DNA of 64,000 bases from Enoplolaimus lenunculus. Its lineage: Eukaryota; Nematoda; Enoplea; Enoplida; Thoracostomopsidae. The notes under the pieces were generated by a model. That model did no database searches. It had not been told where the DNA came from and was given only the letters and a program-made list of their open reading frames with translations. The stretch is from the NCBI GenBank assembly GCA_030248215.1, contig JASANG010003210.1:1-64000 (forward strand). Direction: 5' to 3'. Of the stretch, positions 44,501-54,770 are shown piece by piece. How positions within the stretch are numbered: the stretch's first letter is position 1; every line of letters begins with the position of its first letter. The position numbers and the translations under genes were made by a program.

Positions 44501-47500
44501 TGCAACGATTATCCGTTACATCCAGGTGTATACAATGGGGATTTTGTAGATACATCCCCTGAAATTATTTGAAAGACTCAAAATTGATACTTTTACATGC
44601 TGTAAAATAATCTGTAAAAATCAAATATTTTTCTTGGACCCAGAGCTTGCCGCTCTCCAAAATCCTTTATACGTGTTTATCTCCTACTGAATTTCAATCC
44701 TGACTACGCCACTGGGTATACCCGACACTTTATGTCCTCAAACAGGCAGGTTACTACAGCTATCACCATCAGGTACCGCATATTTCCAACGGTTTAGCCT
44801 AACGCCACAACTGAATTAATGATGTGCTTACGGCAATCGTGTTGCGTTTCACAGGGTTCAACTTCACTCGGATATCCCAGGCATCCAGGTTGAATTTTGT
44901 CAACAGGAGGTGCAGGATTGGCGCAAAGTCTTACTCTTGAACGCACTCCTGTATAACAGTCACATTCGCTCCAATCAGACCAGGAGCCCCACGACGGAGT
45001 AGGCGGTGCTGGATCTGAAACACCAAAATTGCGCGACAATATAAGAAGCACCTTTTAATGGCAAGTACGTCTATACCGTCACTGAACCCGTAGTTGTTCC
45101 AGTTGACAACATTCAGTGGCGAAGCAGGCATGCGTGGGGCCCCTCAACCTCCAGGGTGGGGGCCACCAACGTAGATGTGGGTGCAGAATTTGTAGATGTT
45201 TGATCTAAGTTTGTCAAAGCTCACGCTCGTGTTTGATTGCTGTGGGGACACCCTTCCAAAAACAGTTAAAAAAGATGCAAAATGATGGATCTAGAAAGTC
45301 AATCCATCTCCAAAATGAATCAAACTTCGCGCGTATATCGAAACTTTTTTGACATTTTCTTTTAAAGTAGCTAACCAGCTCACATTTTAGGTAAAATCTT
45401 TTACAACTTCATATGCTCCAACGAGGGAAGATAGCACACGGCACACCTCACCTCACTCAAAAATTTATTTAACAGCCTGGTGGTTATTGTAAAGTCTGTG
45501 TACTGTCTATAACCATTTTAAACATCGTGGGAACGTAGAATAAGTGCCAAATTCGCGAGCGAAGCGAGCGAGAACACAAACGTATTTCAAAACTTCGGAG
45601 GTTTTTGTTTTGTGCAGTTAGGGTGAAGGGCCTCAATTGGCGGTATGGTTGCGGCTGCTCCGGCCCTGACAACATTGTGTATCAAACAGAAATTGTACCG
45701 TCAACCATTGCGCTCAAATACAGCAAATAAAACTTAAATTTCTATAGGCGATGGCCATAAATCTCAGCAGCCCTGTAGTTGTTTTAGCGGCTCCGAGCAA
45801 CAATTCATATTTAATGCGACTCAGTTGCCGGTTGAACAAATTAATGTTTAGAACAAGCTAAATGTTGCACCTCTAGACATTTTAGTTTGAAACTAGTGAT
45901 GTGGAGCTAACCAGCCATTGACCTCTCAACCAACGTTCAAATGCAGTGAATGCTGCGGTCCGGTTCGGTTGACTTTCGGTCGAGAACTGGACCGTATGTC
46001 TTCGTACAGGGACGAAAAACCTGGAGTGATATGAATCTTCAATTACGCTTAGATGGTTTGTAGCAAAACTAGAATCGGCAATCATTTCGCAATTGATCGT
46101 GTCATGATGGCTTTGGCAGACCACCGCCACAGACGGGCCGTTCAGTAATACAGGACCGGTTTGGCCCTGAAACCAAGGAGTTTGTCCGAACTTATACGGC
46201 CCGCGGTCATTGAAGATAACGTATATTGAGTATACCTGCTTTACGTTGGAATACAGTAAGATCTCTTTGTGCGATTTCTTGATTGAGGTTCTTCTTGGGC
46301 CGACACGAATCAACATTGCATCGTTCTCGAACAAGTTCTTTTACTTTAGAGCACACATGACCCGAGCATTGCCTTGAGCGTTTGCGAACACCGCCTAAAA
46401 ACAGAAAATTGCCTGGTTATAGTAAGAGTCTACTTCAACTGCCAAAACTACAACTGTCCAGGCGCCAATGGCCAAATCGAGAATGACCCAGAAAAGACAA
46501 TTGCCATGAAGCGACGATTGTTTGAACGACAATTGCTCAAGCGACATTGCACAAACGACATTATCCAAACGACAATTGCCCGAAATACTTTTCCAAACGC
46601 GAGTTTTCCCAATCGACAATTGCCCAAACGACAATTAAACCTCAGGCCAAACGTCGGTTGTCCACACGCGACCATTGCTCGAATTGGAACTGATCAAGCA
46701 CGTCAACCACCCAAGTACACTACTGCTTATTGGCGATCTTTCGGTTCACTGAGTAGTAAGCACTTGCAGTGCCACGGTCAGAAAATCTGAGGACCTCCAA
46801 CGTATAAAATGAGCCTCTTTATAATGTATCATATAGGGGCGCAGCGACTGATCCAAAAAGACCCCCCACATACACTGTGGCTTCATATATAATGGTGGCG
46901 AAAACCTCACGAGCGACTCGAGCGATAAGCCAAATAAAACTAAGCGTAAATAACGAAATTGTTAAGTTTGCGCCGTAGTCACCTCAATATGACAGGTGAT
47001 ACATCTCGCGGTTTTGAAACTCTAGCATTGCAGGGAGAGCTTTGGCGAATTTTCCGACAGCTTAAGACTGGCCAATAGCCCCGACGGTACAAAAACTTCG
47101 AAACATGTTGCATCTCTACCGTATTTAATTCCTGTTTGGATAGAAAATGCATTTTAAAGTTGACAAAGATTATTTGCGTCGCAAAATTTCTGCTACGCCG
47201 GTGGAAAGATACATCCCACCCCCCCTCGATTCCTTACTGGACTTAAGTCATGTCTCTGGAAACAACCAAACTGTTCTATCACATAATTTCTGAAGAAATA
47301 CATTGTCTACTAACCGCCGCATGGTTTTGAGCATTGAGTCCACGTTGTCCATTCCGTCCAACTTCTGCATGGTTCCAAATTACATGGCTTCGTTTCGGAT
47401 TGGTCACCGCTGCACTCACCTTGCAAACAGGTACGCCGTCTCGTTTGAGTACCACCTAAATACAGAATACTTCTTGTACGCTTCTCTTCCACATGCTTAA

Positions 47501-48546
47501 ATCTAATCCGAAGGCTCAACATGAGCGTAATCGAAGCCTGAGCCTAATCCCAGCCTAATCCAAGCATTAGCTTATTCACCCAAAGCCTAAGTTATGCCAA
47601 AATTGGAATTTTTCAATATTGCGGAAGTGTATATGTCTCAACAAAACCGTATAATGCAAATATAACCAGTTTTGATGCAACTTGTGTATGTTATTTCGTT
47701 AGAGGCGAGTGATGGCATAATCATTTTGCTCTTTCGGTCTTGTATAACCAGCTTACTCGTTTTATTCAAACTAACAGTAGTGTTAACGAAATTCAAAATT
47801 TGATTCTTGAGTAACAAAACATTCTGCAAAAGTTATCATCAGCCCAACGGCAATGATGGAAATATTGCTAATATGTACCTCCGCAGGTTACGCTACAATC
47901 GCTCCAGTCTCCGAATTCAGACCATTTAGGTTCATTTTTGTCTTGAGCCCCGACACCATCGTTTGCAGATTTCGCATCGGTCAACTGTTTGCATTTATCA
48001 GGCTTCAGACAAGTTCGCATCGCAGTCGCACGTCCAACGCATAACGATCCTTCAGGTCTACAGTTTCGGGTACGTAATTCGCGTCCAGTATGGCAATTAC
48101 ACTCCGACCATCTGCTCCACGCCATCCACGCCCCTCGTAGTTGTTTTGTTGTTCTTTTCCGAGGTATTGCGTTTAGATTTAGTTCGTACCGCGATTTTCT
48201 GCCTATATTCGTTGAACCGCCATCTCTCAGCACTGGCCGCTCCAACAACAAATTACCATTTCGGCCAACGCCAAAGCTTTGCCTTCGTCGAAGTAGTGTT
48301 TTTCGTTCTTTTACCGAACAGTCACACTCTTCGCGCTGGTCGATTACTCCAACACACATGTTCTCCATATTTGGCGGACATTCACGCAGACGGTAACGAT
48401 AAAAGCGTTCGCAGTCGCAGTCAGACCATTCAGACCATTGCCTCCATCCGCCTACGGAATGATTGGTTTCTGGTCTTCTTCTGACGTTGTTGTTTTTGTT
48501 GTTGTTTTTGTTGTTGTTTTTGTTGTTGTTGTTGTTGTTATTGTTT

Positions 48547-48587
<41 letters not shown>

Positions 48588-51500
48588 CGTCTTTACTTGT
48601 TTTCCAGAAGAGTCATCATTTGTGAGGGTATCAGAATTCCTATGGTCCTTTTTGTTGTCAACTGCTTCAATTGTTTGGACTGATTTTCCGCTGCACGCGT
48701 CGTCAACGCACGACCGAGCTTGAGTTTCGCTTCCTGATCCGAATTTACATCCACCACCAGAACTGCACGCCAGCCGTGTACGACTTTGCAAACAATTCTC
48801 ACCACAAACGCTCCACGGAGACCATTCGTCCCACAGTAAAATTCCCGGTGATTTGCCTCCTTCAAGTAAGCTCAGAGAACCCGATTCACTACTACTGATC
48901 CATGAATTGCTGCTGCTACTCCAATGAGTGCTAGTTTTGTTAACACTGTTATTATCACTGATTTCATATCTCCAATTTGTCGAACCGGTGCCTCTGTGGC
49001 TCTGTGATGATTGTGATCTAACACTTTCAGTCTTGCTTGCAGACTGTTTTCTTGAAGCCTCAACATTTGTTTTCGATTTGGACGCAACTTGAATATTTTC
49101 ACGAACAATGAAACGATTTTGCTTCGAGTCGGCGTCATTTTGAGCTGCATCGCTTTCCGCATTGCTTGCCCCAGTTGCGTTTTTCTGAATCGATCTTTGT
49201 GATTTGCTATCTGTATCGGAATCAAGGTCGGAGCTCGCGCGGCACTGTTCAGCTGGACAACTCGCACGTTGTGAATTGGTTCCAGGACACAAACGTGACT
49301 TGCTATCATTGTCTTCATCTGAAACTTGTCGATCAATATCGGCCTGTTTTGTTTCGAATGTGATACATTTTCGTCGCCGAACACGTGAACAACTCTGTCG
49401 ATCGCAATCGGACCATGCCGCCCAGCCCAACCATACGCCAACAGGGCATTTCTTGGTATTGCATCCTCGCATTTCTACCACGCGGCCTGCGCAACGAGTT
49501 CCCATTGGCATGCACATACGCATACGCATGTAGGTTCCGCCACCACAGGTTCGTGTGCACCTAGAAAAAAACGCCACTACACTTCTTACCACGCAAGCTT
49601 AAGCATAATACTAAGTCTAACTTATGCAAATAGCTGTAAATTTCGAAAACTGTGAAAGAGGAGAATGTCCAGGAGCCGAAAACCGTGTTACGGTGGTTGT
49701 ATATTTTCGGTAATAATGCAATTCAGTGCGTTCTGGCGTTGTTCCGATTACGCCAGATGGGAAGGCATGACGAATGTCGCAGAACGCTGCCCTTAAGAAC
49801 TAGCTTTAAAATTAGGTTCTTGCTTGCTTTTCCTTTACACTAAGCGTTAATTTGATACAAGATAAAAGCCCCACCTCCTACATCATATTTAGTGTTTATT
49901 ATTTGCCTAAACCTAAAGCTAGCATATTATAAGGCTAATCCTATGCCTAGTAATAAGCTACGACCTATGCTTTAGCCTATTTTATTGGTTATTATGCAGG
50001 TTGAAGAAAAGTATGCCAAACTTATACTTCAAGGTGTTTTGTATCTTACGGGAAGAGTTGCACTTTTAATCATGTTTAGCTCACCCCACGCAGGGATACT
50101 ATATCATTTGGGGCGTATCAATTTTCATTTTTGGTGGACTAAATGATTATAACAAACATGGGTGCCAGCAGGTATGCCCAAATGTGTTGTGTACCGCTGC
50201 ACTTCCTATGTTCTCAAGCAATTTTTATACTGGTATGCCTGAAGCAAACTATATAATTGCTCAATAGTACCATACTGTCGCTTAATATTATACAGTTTGA
50301 TGAGAAATCTAATTTGCACATACAACGCAATATTCTCATGGCCGGCGCCATTGATAAATCTTTCAGACGACGTTCAAAATGAAAGGGTCCCAGTGTACGA
50401 ACACAAACACCAGCTATTGGCTCTATTATATACGAAATTTGCGAGTTCAAGAAAATGACTCGTTGCTTTTTAGCCGAATCTCAATAAGTTTTGGAAGAGC
50501 TAGTAGATACTGTTTGATGCCCAAGTATAAATATATACTATATTAAATTACAACACGACTCAGCATTTGGCATTTTGTTAACACGTCAACGTGTTGGATT
50601 CAATTATCTACTTTAAACACCGAAATTGTAATATTTTGAGAAATCTATCAAAGAAATGTTGTTAGAACGCTGGAAAATTTGATTCTAGACTTACTGACTC
50701 CATTCAGTCCAATCCATCCAGAATCCTTCTCCACTTGACTGCGAAGTATCGGTGTCGCCCTCTTGCCCACCGGTATTTTCTTCAGATTTAGGTGGATGCG
50801 CTTGTTTCCCGGTTTCTTTCGATGATCGCGTGTCTTCCTTACTTTCCTTCTCGGCCGTTTGTTCATTGATCTTTTTCATATCTTCAGCTGCTTCGCCAGC
50901 GTCGTTCGCTTCTACTTTGCCAGCAAGTCGTTCGTTGAGTTTGTTTAATTTCTTACCACGTTTCACTTTACCTCTTCCTCCCCGTTTACCTTTTTTCAAC
51001 CGCTGCTGTAGTTGTTTTCGTCGACGCAACAAACTCACCGGTGGAAACGATCTTAGCAGCTCTGGGATTTTTGGAAAAATCGATAAAAAGTCATCCAGAG
51101 CTCGCCGACGTAACCCAGTTCTCGTTTGGCTTTCTTCTCCAATTTCTCCGTTGTTTACATTAATGCGCCGATTTTCAAATATTTGTCGCGCCGTTCCAAA
51201 CGCATTTGGACCCAATCTGTCACCGCTTGCCAACCCAGTAGTTTCAACCGTGCCTTGTTCAATATCAAAGCCACCGCCATCACCTTTTACTCGCAATGAT
51301 CCAACCGGTGAATTAGAGTGGACTCGTCGGCCTCCAAGCTCTTGTTTGAGCGATGATATAGTATTTGACGTTTCACTAGAAATTCGAGGGCCTCGAAAGT
51401 TTCTGCCGCTCTTCAAACTTGATGTTTTTTGGCCGCTTGCGATCAAATTGCCTGATCGCTCTGAACCTCTTCCTGATTGATTTGAACCACGCAGCGTTAA

Positions 51501-52444
51501 CTTTGACTTATTTCCGCGAGAGTCTCCTGTATTACCTCGATTAAGTTTATTCCTTTCAGCTGCAGCGCTGGCAGCTTGGTTTCGGCTGAAATTTATCCGG
51601 CGAACAACAACGTCTGGGCGTTTGACAATTATAACTTTTTGTTCAGGTGTCGTCTTTGATCCTGATTCCAGTCCAGCCGTTCTCTCCTCTGTCTGTTCCG
51701 TTGAAATCTTTTTATTTGAGCTTAATCCTCGTTTAGATAATTCCGCGTTTATCCGGGCACGGGCAGTTCGAACTTCAGAATTTTGTGTACTGCTCGTTTC
51801 ACGAGTATTTGAGGATTGTGTGTTGCGGTTATCAGCAGTCCTTGAACTTTGGACTGCAGTCCTGACACCATTAGACCTCTGTGACGCAGCTACAGAACTC
51901 TGGCCGGGGGCTGACGGTGTGGAAATGCCTGAAGTGCGTAGTCCACTGTTCACAGGTAGCCGTCCGACTATATTGGTGAACGGAATAAATTGGTGTGGTC
52001 GCGGAAGACTCGTTTCAGTAAATAAAGGAATCCGTCCCATGCCGAACAATGGAAAAGGAAATTGGTTTGATCTTTCAAGCGATCGTGTACGTTGTGGTTG
52101 TAGCTGCTGTTCACGTGTTCCTTGTAGGGGACGAGGCGCCCGAGGCAGAACCATTTGCTGCTCAGGAACGAACTGAGTAATTGATTGCCTGGGCTGAGGG
52201 GGAGCAACAACTGGTCGTTGAGGAACAAATTCAGGCATTGGCTGCATCGGAGGCAAAATGCGTGTATTGGGTGCTTGATTCAATTGTAGTGCAGTTTCAG
52301 GTATAACTCTGCTTTGTCGACGCACATCAGGTGCTCTTGGAAGTTCAAACGGTAAGTTTTCAGCATTGGACACTGGAGCTTGAACTGGAACGCTCGAAGA
52401 TTGTTGGGCGATGTTCGGTGCAATGCGTACATACGTGTCAGCCT
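41298..52444 (-). CDS. secreted protein with 11 thrombospondin type 1 repeats (gene span, 5' end missing)
   Basis: Eight exons on GT-AG borders: 52444-50695, 49560-47879, 47455-47315, 46394-46236, 45014-44832, 44202-44014, 43364-43158 and 41545-41298. Phases agree at every junction and give one frame of about 1,519 residues. Its start and signal peptide lie in an unidentified upstream exon, since exon 1 here opens in phase 1 at TTTGCAG|AG. The N-terminal 580 residues are low-complexity, rich in Gln, Ser, Arg and Pro. They are followed by eleven TSP1 repeats with W-x-x-W motifs (C-mannosylation type) and, in some, C-x-x-S/T-C (O-fucosylation type: CTRTC, CSVTC). No protease, Kunitz or membrane segment seen, so an extracellular-matrix or adhesion role is inferred from the family. 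Most downstream exons encode single or half TSP1 units in phase 1-1, as expected for module duplication. Confidence 0.8.
41808..42970. repeat. 30-bp minisatellite, about 39 copies, in the last intron of the TSP1 gene
   Basis: Unit GGCCCGGAAGAAGTAATGCT plus AAGGTTCGGT. Units differ chiefly at one G/A site (CTAAGG or CTAAAG) and a few others. One unit near 42530 has lost a C, the only length change. Because 30 is divisible by three and the unit lacks stops in several frames, it produces long artificial frames on both strands (up to 239 codons) that are not genes. Confidence 0.95.
43158..43364 (-). CDS. TSP1 gene exon 7: repeat 10
   Basis: 207 nt, acceptor GACTTTAG|CT (an alternative AATCAG|TG a few codons later is also phase 1), donor A|GTTAGC. 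Encodes LTQWSEWSSCDLG to KKIVPC with six cysteines. Confidence 0.8.
44014..44202 (-). CDS. TSP1 gene exon 6: repeat 9
   Basis: 189 nt, acceptor TTACATTACAG|GC, donor G|GTACGG, phase 1-1. Encodes GIWSEWSGFSMCPKQC to CVDVPC. The donor is weak but keeps phase. Confidence 0.75.
44335..44365. repeat. short TTAGGC tract in intron
   Basis: GCTTAGGCTTAGGCTAAAAG between exons 5 and 6; a remnant without recognisable element ends. Confidence 0.4.
44832..45014 (-). CDS. TSP1 gene exon 5: repeat 8
   Basis: 183 nt, acceptor GGTGTTTCAG|AT, donor C|GTAAGC, phase 1-1. Encodes a full TSP1 repeat (WGSWSDWSECDCYTG to ETQHDC) behind a short Pro-rich linker. Confidence 0.85.
46236..46394 (-). CDS. TSP1 gene exon 4: end of repeat 7 plus linker
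   Basis: 159 nt, acceptor CTGTTTTTAG|GC, donor G|GTATAC, phase 1-1. Encodes GVRKRSRQCSGHVCSK, RCNVDSC and a 23-residue polar linker. It is hidden by a longer open frame in another phase that begins at 46334. It is supported by phase and by supplying exactly the cysteines repeat 7 lacks. Confidence 0.75.
46490..46645. repeat. degenerate ~15-bp tandem repeat in intron
   Basis: About nine diverged units of CGACAATTGCCCAAA in the intron between exons 3 and 4. They yield overlapping Arg/Leu/Cys frames on the minus strand that should not be taken as genes. Confidence 0.65.
47315..47455 (-). CDS. TSP1 gene exon 3: end of repeat 6, start of repeat 7
   Basis: 141 nt, acceptor GTATTTAG|GT, donor G|GTTAGT, phase 1-1. 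Encodes GTQTRRRTCLQGEC, NLEPC and then WTEWTTWTQCSKPCGG. Confidence 0.8.
47515..47605. repeat. TTAGGC-type tract in intron
   Basis: Degenerate GCCTAATCC/GCCTAAG units; resembles the core of the dispersed TTAGGC element. Confidence 0.45.
47879..49560 (-). CDS. TSP1 gene exon 2: TSP1 repeats 1-6 and poly-Asn linker
   Basis: 1,682 nt, acceptor TTTTTTTCTAG|G, donor G|GTACAT. Completes repeat 1 (CTRTCGGG) and holds repeats 2 (WLGWAAWSDC), 3 (WDEWSPWSVCGENC), 4 (WRQWSEWSDCDC), 5 (WMAWSRWSECNC) and the start of 6 (FGDWSDCSVTCGG). Long Ser/Asp-rich linkers separate 2, 3 and 4. A poly-Asn run with Lys breaks lies between 3 and 4. Repeats 4 and 5 have the two-cysteine CDC/CNC variant. Confidence 0.85.
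48486..48588. repeat. CAA-repeat microsatellite coding poly-Asn
   Basis: About 34 triplets, nearly all AAC on the minus strand (GTT on plus) with AAA interruptions, translated as Asn with single Lys inside exon 2. It stays in frame and is likely length-variable. Confidence 0.9.
49565..50690. other. intron between TSP1 exons 1 and 2
   Basis: About 1.1 kb. Contains degenerate CCTAAAGC/GCCTAAT words at 49900-49990, another trace of the hexamer-bearing repeat. No nested gene seen. Confidence 0.6.
50695..52444 (-). CDS. TSP1 gene exon 1 (visible): low-complexity N-terminal region
   Basis: 1,750 nt, acceptor TTTATTTGCAG|AG, donor CA|GTAAGT. The first 300 codons are Pro/Gln/Arg-rich (FVPQRPVVAPPQPR). 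A Ser/Arg/Asn-rich stretch follows, then a strongly basic part (KKGKRGGRGKVKRGKK) and an acidic Glu/Lys helix. The exon ends in WMDWTEWSQ, the opening of TSP1 repeat 1. The upstream GTG reading MATLIF is intronic by the splice signal. No known domain in the long leader. Confidence 0.75.
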
Positions 52445-54600
52445 CTGCAAATAAACAAACAGGAAATATCAGCGTCGCCACGTATGTACACGGTTGAGCT
52501 TATGTACCTCAAACATTCTATTAATATTTATTTACATAAGCAAGAACATATAAAATCAAAGGAATGAAAAATTACAGCTGCTACAGCACAACTAAAATTG
52601 TTCGACTGTTCATCATTTGCAAATCCCAATCTGAAATTCTAAAGTGTGCTAGCGACAGAAAATTGCTTCCAACCGAAATTTCACGCAGGAAAGGAATGAA
52701 CGGTGGAATTGTTTTGCAATTTATTTCACTATTTTTAAAATTTTGATATTTTTGTACAATGTTGCGATATACCCACGTTGTAGCTTTAACTTTAACTAAT
52801 GTATGCCCTAAATAAATGAATTGAATTTATCATATCATCTCCGTTCATCTGGATGACGGCAAAAAAATTTAGTTGAAAAATTACGGCTCTTGTGCACTTT
52901 CCAACTGAATTTTTTGAATTTTCAGATTTTGGCGTTGGCGAAAGAGCAGTGATGCAACTGTGTAAAAAGTTATTTACAAAGTTGGTTCACGCTTTACCAG
53001 CGTAAATTATAAATTTTCAATAATAGGGAAATATCGTGTAAAATTGCTTTACCCATGACCCACATTTATCCAACCTTCAAAAAAATGTGCCTAGTTTCTC
53101 AGAGTGTCTATATTATATTACGTATTCTCTTTACCGTTGTTTACGCAATAATAAACTGTATTATAGCTGGCAAGATGCCACCGGTTGTGGAAATACCAAG
53201 CTGAAGATCAGCAAGTTTTGTTTTGAATCGGATTTGGCGGTGAAAGATACGTTATCAAAATAATGACCAAATTGTAAAATTTAATAAACGCTCCTCAATC
53301 TTGCCAAAAGTTGTTGTTTAAACTTCTTTTTGAAAAGTCTCAGCAAGCAAAATTTCAAAACTTACTCGAAGGGTCTACAGCCGTCAAAACTTACTCGACG
53401 GTTTAGGATCGGTGATATGCCGAACGTAAGGAAAGGTGCACCAATAAACTTTGCCATTGGGGTTTTCGGTGGATAAATTAGGCGGAGGTCCCGGGATTAT
53501 TAGAGGACTGAAAATGCAAGTTCATAGGGCGAGATTCTAATCGAAAGTTAGACCGTGCTAACTTCAATACTGCAGTTTAATTTACTGTTTACATGCCAAG
53601 GTTGAAAGTTTTTAAAAATCGCTTAGAAATTAGGCAAAATTACAAATTTTGTGCTGGAGTTCAACAAATATTCTGCGTTACTTGGCCTATTGTGAGGGGA
53701 AGCATCTTTCATTGTCGCCGCTTTATCACAGACTTCAAAGTTACAAGCAACTTAATGGATGGCGTAACTTTTACGAAATACGAAAAAAATGTCACCCACT
53801 AAAATTTTCGAAGCTACGAGCAAAAGCTAAACCGAAAACAGAGTCGACTTTCTGCCGGAGTCATAGGCAAACATGTGGTTGTACCCAGACCCCTATTGCA
53901 AACGAACCCATTAGAATGGTGCAGTACTTTTTATAGTTGTTCGTCGCCGTACGTCGCCGTGTATTTAAATGTTTTAGGATTATATAAAATTTATTTTTTA
54001 GAAATCGCCGCACAATCATGGCCGTATGGAGGACTGTCTTTCGCTGCTCAAACATCAAAGTAAAAGCGCAAACGTATCTACATACTGCGGCATTCATGAC
54101 AGAAAAGGTATATTCATTCACTTACTTTTGTAAATATTTTTGCGACTGTAAGGTTTTCTGTTCTTTGGTCTTTCGTATGAAGAGTCTGAGTAGGCAGCAA
54201 CTAATCCACTTGACACAAGCAGCTAAAACAAAAAAATGAGGTTAAACCCCGACCATAAATTTGGAATTGGAAGTGTTCTAAAACTTAGAATTAGAATTTT
54301 ATATCAATATTTAACTCCGTTCGACACCAGCATTCCGGAAATTGAAACAAAACATCTGGCATGAATTGTATGTAATGTTCGCCGAAAAAAACTTCGGAAG
54401 TTTCGAAAATGGCTTTAAACAACAATTTTATACATGTCGCTTATTTTAAGCCCTTAACTTTAAATTTCAAACTTCAGCCCTTAACTTTAAATTTCAAACT
54501 TTATGTAAAACCAATTATCGAATTCAAATACAAAATATATTTTATAGTGTAATGGCGAACACGTGAAATTAACAAAATTTTAACAAAATTGAAGCATGTA
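52445..54600. other. upstream of visible TSP1 exons, no gene seen
   Basis: The missing 5' exon(s) of the TSP1 gene should lie here or beyond; no minus-strand ATG frame with a signal peptide and phase-1 donor was found. 54450-54503 holds two tandem copies of CCCTTAACTTTAAATTTCAA. Confidence 0.4.
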
Positions 54601-54605
54601 AAAAT

Positions 54606-54770
54606 CAGGAGCGGAGCGTGTTTTGTGCGGGTGCAGGACTGCAATACAGTATTATTTGTTTGACTAAATTATTTCTTAGGCTTAGGCTTTAGGTATAAGC
54701 TCTTTCTTACGCTTAGGCTTAAGCTTACATATATGCTTATACTACAGTTATTACAATTGTTCTATTTATT
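54606..54770 (-). mobile_element. TTAGGC-bearing element, diverged copy
   Basis: GGAGCGGAGCGTGTTTT, GGACTGCAATACAGTA, then CTTAGGCTTAGGCTTTAGG and further degenerate units; the same block order as 12736-12910. Confidence 0.5.

Noticed and set aside
45882-46334. 150-codon minus-strand frame as an independent gene
   Set aside because: It overlaps TSP1 exon 4 (46236-46394) in another phase and has no signal peptide or domain.
46395-46675. Minus-strand frames rich in CRLGNCRLG-type repeats
   Set aside because: They read a degenerate 15-bp repeat within a TSP1-gene intron.
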